From NCBI GenBank assembly GCA_963920635.1, contig OY987305.1, positions 11,943,153-12,007,152 on the forward strand: DNA of 64,000 nucleotides. The letters are read 5' to 3'. Shown here piece after piece: positions 58,742-64,000 of the stretch. The translations under genes were made by a program, and so were the position numbers. The notes beneath the pieces are model-generated. The model ran no database searches. It saw only the letters and a program-made list of their open reading frames with translations, and was not told where the DNA came from. The stretch comes from Pseudeuparius sepicola. Lineage: Eukaryota > Arthropoda > Insecta > Coleoptera > Anthribidae. Position 1 is the first letter of the stretch, and the number at the start of each line of letters is the position of its first letter.

Positions 58742-60236
58742 CATATTTATGTGAGTGTGTAACAATTAGTAACTAACAGTCAGTTATTAACTTCACTTTT
58801 GTTTCGGTAAGGTATGTAAAGTACCTAGGTGCCTAGGTATAATAGGTACCTTACGTATATTAACGTTCAGTTAATTAATCGCGCCTAATCGGCAATCGGT
58901 CCAATTTTAAAGAAATTAGAATGAAAGTAAAGGGAAACCCGATTTAGATTTGTACGATGGCCTGGAAGGGACACTCGCCTTTTTAATTATTTTATTTTAA
59001 AATTTCGACTTAGTAACTCGAAATTTTAAAATTGCGACCTATTGTTAAGTCGATCTGGGGACACCCTGTATAATATATGTATACAGGGTGAGTTTTTTTG
59101 ATGATCAGTAAGGGAATCTCGGAAACTAGCGGAGATAGAAGGACGGTTAAATGGGGGAATAATTGCAGCTTTGTGGCCCCAATTTAACGCGTCTTGTGGA
59201 TTTTTGAAAAATGTCATGGCTTACCTACTAGATATTTGAAAAAAAAAACGAAATTTTGGCGATTTATTCTAATTCATTAGGCTCCGTTGTTTCTTATCTT
59301 AGATAAAAAAGTGTAAATAGCAAAGTTGGAGGGAATTGTGCAATGCCCTTATCATGTCCTACTTTCGTGACAACTGTCATTTTCGAGATATGACACAAAC
59401 TACTGTTTTTTTTTTAAATGGAAACCATATTTTCGTTATTATTATGTATAACCGTTGATTGAAGAAGGGGTAGTAAATCGTTGGAAAGATCTAAAAATGC
59501 CCGATTTTTTGAGGCCATGCCACTATGGTTTCCATTAAAAAAAATAGAAATTTGTGTCATATGTCGAAAATGGCACGAAAGTCGAAAGTAGGACATGACA
59601 ACCGCATTGGGGATACAATTCCCTCCAACTTTGATATTTACACTTTTTATCTAAAATCAGAAACAACGAATCTAGATGGATTAGAATAAATCGCCAAAAT
59701 TTCGTTTTTTTTTTTCAAATATCTAGTAAGCCATGACATTTTTCAAAAATCCACAAGACGCGTTAAATTGGTAAAACTGCAATTATTCCCTCATTTCACC
59801 TTCCTTCTATCTCCGCTAGTTTCCGAGATCCCCATACTGATCATAACATCAAAAAAACTCACCCTGTATACATATATTATACAGGGTGTCCCCAGATCGA
59901 CTTAACAATAATTCGCAATTTTAAAATTTCGACTTATAACTCGAAATTTTACAGAATTATAAGTCGAAATTTTACCGTAAAATTATATTTATATAATTAT
60001 AAGTCGAAATTTTAAAATTTCGAGTTACTAAGTCGAAATTTTAAAATAAAATAATTAAAAAAGGCGAGTGTCCCTTCCAGGCCTTCATAGATTTGCATTC
60101 GAGTTGCAAAAAAGTGATACTTATAACTTATACTTTATACTTTTCCTTATCAATCAAAATTTTTGCCTATAAACATATGCTCTTAATAATTTATTTTCTA
60201 TATTATAGGGTGTTGAACGTGGACTTTTCAAATATT
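58742..60236. repeat. Tandem segmental duplication, copy 1 (with an intact fold-back element)
   Basis: The left flank 58742-58960 and right flank 60083-60236 match 60632-60857 and 61301-61456 nearly perfectly; in the left flank I see only two differences. Between them lies a fold-back element from ggcctggaagggacactcg (58960) to its inverse (60083), with arms of about 500 bp. Confidence 0.88.
58960..60083. mobile_element. Fold-back element with nested caccctgtata termini
   Basis: The outer inverted ends (gcctggaagggacactcgcc) enclose repeated 'cgacttataagtcgaaatttt' words. Inside these are paired tatacagggtg/caccctgtata motifs (about 59063-59090 and 59862-59890), and the arms are mirrored to about 59440/59500. 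The right arm has extra 'ataagtcgaaatt' units (about 59950-60010). The frames at 59026-59217 and 59414-59596 are incidental. Confidence 0.85.
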
Positions 60237-60631
60237 TTATTACCTATATTTCTTAAACTAAACAAAATTTGACAAAACGTCTAAAATAAAACTTATAGAT
60301 AAAAAGCAGATCTATCCAAATATCAATTAAAAAATGTACGTTCGTTACAAAAAAAATTCGAAGGGCGCCGCGACGCAGAGCGTCGTTTGTCCAATATTGT
60401 CAATTTTATCTTAATTTAGTCTTCGTTTGGTCCCATTTAAGACCCCGGAAGCAGATATATTTTTTCTCTTTTCGTTTGCCCACAATAGGCCAGGGACATC
60501 GAGTTTGAATAACCCTGTACATAACATAATACCACGAGTGCTGTGATCAGCTGTGATGGCGTGATGGCTGGCGTGTGGGGATGGTGCGAGAGAAAGAGTG
60601 AAAGGGAAAGAGAGGCGCGTAGTGGGGAATA
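60237..60631. other. Spacer between the tandem copies
   Basis: No gene. Contains a short GC-rich patch, gaagggcgccgcgacgcaga, at 60360, and ag/ga-rich sequence (gagagaaagagtgaaaggga) at 60588-60612. Confidence 0.45.
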
Positions 60632-61456
60632 CATGTGAGTGTGTAACAATTAGTAACTAACAGTCAGTTATTAACTTCACTTTTGTTTCGGTAAGGTATG
60701 TAAAGTACCTAGGTGCCTAAGTATAATAGGTACCTTACGTATATTAACGTTCAATTAATTAATCGCGCCTAATCGGCAATCGGTCCAATTTTAAAGAAAT
60801 TAGAATGAAAGTAAAGGGAAACCCGATTTAGATTTGTACGATGGCCTGGAAGGGACACTCGCCTTTTTAATTATTTTATTTTAAATGACAGTTGTCACGA
60901 AAGTAGGACATGATAAGGGCATTGCACAATTCCCTCCAACTTTGCTATTTACACTTTTTTATCTAAGATAAGAAACAACGGAGCCTAATGAATTAGAATA
61001 AATCGCCAAAATTTCGTTTTTTTTTTCAAATATCTAGTAGGTAAGCCATGACATTTTTCAAAAATCCACAAGACGCGTTAAATTGGGGCCACAAAGCTGC
61101 AATTATTCCCCCATTTAACCGTCCTTCTATCTCCGCTAGTTTCCGAGATTCCCTTACTGATCATCAAAAAAACTCACCCTGTATACATATATTATACAGG
61201 GTGTCCCCAGATCGACTTAACAATAGGTCGCAATTTTAAAATTTCGAGTTACTAAGTCGAAATTTTAAAATAAAATAATTAAAAAAGGCGAGTGTCCCTT
61301 CCAGGCCTTCATAGATTTGCATTCGAGTTGCAAAAAAGTGATACTTATAACTTATACTTTATACTTTTCCTTATCAATCAAAATTTTTGCCTATAAACAT
61401 ATGCTCTTAATAATTTATTTTCTATATTATAGGGTGTTGAACGTGGACTTTTCAAA
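60632..61456. repeat. Tandem segmental duplication, copy 2 (fold-back reduced to one arm)
   Basis: The same flanks as copy 1 surround only one arm of the fold-back element (60884-61280). That arm is the reverse complement of the LEFT arm of copy 1. A 63-codon frame is identical on opposite strands (59026-59217 minus, 61048-61239 plus), whereas copy 1's own right arm has diverged. The left arm and centre are missing after ttattttattttaaa. Confidence 0.88.
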
Positions 61457-62487
61457 TATTTGACAAAAGTCGAGGTAACGTTTTTTTTGCAAGTTTGTGA
61501 CCCTCCCACCCCCTCACGTCACGCTCAAATCGTCAGATTATTGAAATGCACACTTTTCAGCATGTAATTAACCCATCATATCTTAATCTGACGCGCTCGA
61601 GTATATCCACCTATCGATTTTTTTTACTATTCTGATCGGCTGCCCTACACGCGCGGCCCTGTATAGGAGGGCTTAGATATGGTGGAGGTACTCAACAGGG
61701 TGCAAGGTATCCCCCCATATGTTACTCTGCCGCGCTTGAGTAAATCCCAAAATCCCCTCTTGGGCTCCCCTACTAATATGATATATTATTCCTCAAACTC
61801 AAGCAGAAGCTTTTTTGTAACTAACAATAATCAATTCAATTACAATTGATATGAATTCGAATGAATAATTTAAATGTAATATTTAATTTCAATCAATGTC
61901 ATGTTCTAGAATTGATTCTATAATACCTACTTCTTTTCTAAGCACATTCTTTTGTCAGAACAACATAACGTTTCATTTGAGGCCTCATGTTGAATTGAAT
62001 AGGGGTACATTTTTTAACTGTTCATTATACTGAAATTACAACTACTGTCATTGTATTTTTGCTGGATTTTTAATAATTGTAGGTACTAATATCAATTATA
62101 AGTATTATAAGTATTATTGCCTGAATAATAAGCAAATGTTGTGTAAAATGCAAATCAAGCTGCTAGTGTAGCAACTTATAATTGACAAAACAAAAATGAT
62201 GCAGATGAGATCGATATAACATTTAATTTTAGTGAATACAGGTTCTAGCAACCCACAGTTTGTTAATAGCTCTTCTATTGCCATTCACTTTCACAGTGTT
62301 CATTATGACTACGAATGATAATATCGAGTGTAGGGCTAATTCAAAACCTTAACTGAGAAATTTTCGATCATTCGTTTTGGTAAATTGCTCAGTCAAGGTC
62401 ATAGCTTTTTTTTACTAACGTGTTTATAATAGGAGATTTAGTTCAGTCGAGTAAAAAGTACTTGATTCAATCTAACTATGTATTCTC
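61457..62487. other. No gene recognised
   Basis: Slightly C-rich stretch at 61495-61770 followed by AT-rich sequence; no motif or repeat partner found in this window. Confidence 0.4.
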
Positions 62488-63266
62488 TAAATTTAAATAA
62501 TCTTCGTTTGTGTAATTTAAGCGCGCCGGCATTATTGTTGACAATAATTTATAAACCAAGTGACATTTCCTCAGCCGCGATTGTCTTTTCAACGTCCACG
62601 GCTAATATGATTTTCCAAGCGTTAAGCAAACCCCGCATTTTATGGGCAAAAAGTGGGTTTTTCGTAAATTAATCGAAAATTACTGCATTTAGGTGTAGGA
62701 AACCTTACACAAAGTTGTCATCATTTTTAGTGGTGAATAAGATCGCATTAAAAAAAATGGAGGTTTCCATTTGAAAATTTCGAGATTTAAGCACATTTTG
62801 AATGTAATTTTTATTCATATTTTGTGAACACCCTGTATAAGAACGAATTTATTTCTCAGCAGAGATCACTAGGTCTGGGCTTCTATTACAAGATGCCAAA
62901 AATTCGTTTTGAAATTTCGCGGTTTCCTCGTATAAATTGCTAATTGACTTTAGGTCTGCACCTCTATTTTTTTTTTCGGAAAAATGCAAATATCTCAAAA
63001 ACGGTTGGATTTAGACATAGAACATGTTGCATGTTTTTGTTCCAAAATGATGCCTAGAATCAAAAAATGCAATAATATACAGGGTGTTCCATTTGAGATA
63101 AGAAAGTTGATATCGACTTCGGGTATAACCGGAAGTGCCAGATTCACCAAAATATTTTAGTTGAGCAGCGCCCATCCGCATTGGTGAGGTGCCAAATTTT
63201 TAGAATTTTTCTACTTTTAGTTTTCCATATATAGATCGATGCAGTTCGTGGTGGGCCACCCTGTAT
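62488..63266 (-). repeat. 0.78 kb interspersed module, inverted partner of 2801-3565
   Basis: Matches the reverse complement of 2801-3565 with modest divergence, including the three caccctgta/acagggtg motifs at about 62828, 63078 and 63253. The 62478-62672 frame is a by-product. Confidence 0.75.
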
Positions 63267-64000
63267 ACCTACCTACTACCAGCCCTGAGGATGTAGGTAA
63301 ATTTACAGAGTTACGAAACCGGACTCCGTTTTTAAATAAATGTAATAGTTGTGAGATAATAGGAGCTATTAATTTCTAATCCCTTGTAAATAAATGTTCC
63401 ATTCAAAGCCCTATTTTTCCCAGAAAGTTTTTTTCTCAAACCCTATGCACATGCTCTACTACTTATACCTAAATCCGAATAATAAGTGTGCAAAATATGT
63501 GTTAGTATCCTAGTAGCCCTGTCTCAAATTCTGAGAACCCTATTACGGGAATAAAAGCACACAACACAAGCTCACAAATTAGGTACTCCTATTGGTTTCA
63601 CTGTGACTGTTATGACATCATCACCGAGCATTAGGTATTCTTACCTTGCCGTTCAATTTCAGAACCTTCTGACAAATCTGAATTATCGAATTTCCCGACT
63701 GACTGTAACAATAAAATGTACTATTTTTATTTTGCCCGATTTTCAACTCCAATGACTTTCGAACAATCTTCTAACGAAGAAGTTTCTAAAACTGACAGAA
63801 TTATTATCGTTCTCTCTGGAAAGTACTTACCTATATCACAGATAACGTAACCGTTATCTGTGCCTATATAAATAGCTTTTATCATGCAGCGATTTGACAC
63901 AATAATCGTATTACATAGGATATTATTCGGTTTCAAAAAATGCTTCACATGACCCATTTATTTGACAAAAATATCATTTTTACCTATCACATTTTTAAAG
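63267..64000. other. No gene recognised
   Basis: AT-rich. The minus-strand frame 63727-63957 has no recognisable motif; a small hairpin (ggttatc/gataacgtaaccgttatc) lies near 63840-63857. Confidence 0.4.

Noticed and set aside
59026..61239. Identical 63-codon frames on opposite strands taken as a conserved small protein
   Set aside because: The identity is explained by the fold-back arm in the tandem duplication; the frame covers terminal repeats with caccctgtata motifs, not a gene.

Overview
The window is nuclear DNA from an insect or a closely related arthropod. It is AT-rich, and its one intact-looking gene is interrupted by introns and has an arthropod-type FCHo protein. Nearly everything else is recognisable as animal transposable elements: Tc1/mariner, hAT, Helitron, Penelope, LINE, SINE-like repeats and many fold-back elements. 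The order of insect cannot be fixed from sequence reading alone. There is no bacterial-style gene organisation.

From 1 to about 20.1 kb the main feature is the 3' two thirds of an FCHo gene on the + strand. Ten coding exons run from 8196 to 19654, with phase-consistent GT/AG junctions, and encode the linker and the whole C-terminal mu-homology domain. The F-BAR exons must lie upstream of the window. The introns are full of fold-back elements. The last intron (about 5 kb) holds a 2.1 kb mariner-like element with long terminal inverted repeats, and a 552 bp hAT-like element carrying a BED zinc finger is nested inside it with a target-site duplication.

From 20 to 26 kb are interspersed repeats, including a 5S-rRNA-like repeat and a 1.43 kb near-complete palindrome whose exact empty site is preserved in a duplicated segment near 50.8 kb. 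From 26.19 to 41.99 kb is a large imperfect inverted duplication centred near 34.86 kb. Each arm carries intron-bearing, mutated exons of the casein kinase II alpha (CK2 alpha) gene, a Tc1/IS630-like DDE transposase copy and a 5S-like repeat. A head-to-head pair of THAP-type zinc-finger exons sits at the centre. The CK2 alpha copies are pseudogenes, but their inverted arrangement could give a long hairpin RNA.

From 42 to 58 kb are a 5'-truncated Penelope-like retroelement (GIY-YIG ORF, inverted terminal repeats, hammerhead-like motif, 14 bp target duplication), a tRNA-like sequence, a hAT element split by a second 1.3 kb element, the other copies of the duplicated segment, a third Tc1/IS630-like transposase relic, a hAT MITE with a perfect 8 bp duplication and a short Helitron. 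From 58 to 64 kb are two tandem copies of a segment holding a fold-back element, the second having lost one arm, and a 0.78 kb module that also occurs inverted at 2.8 kb. Outside FCHo I see no gene likely to make a normal host protein.
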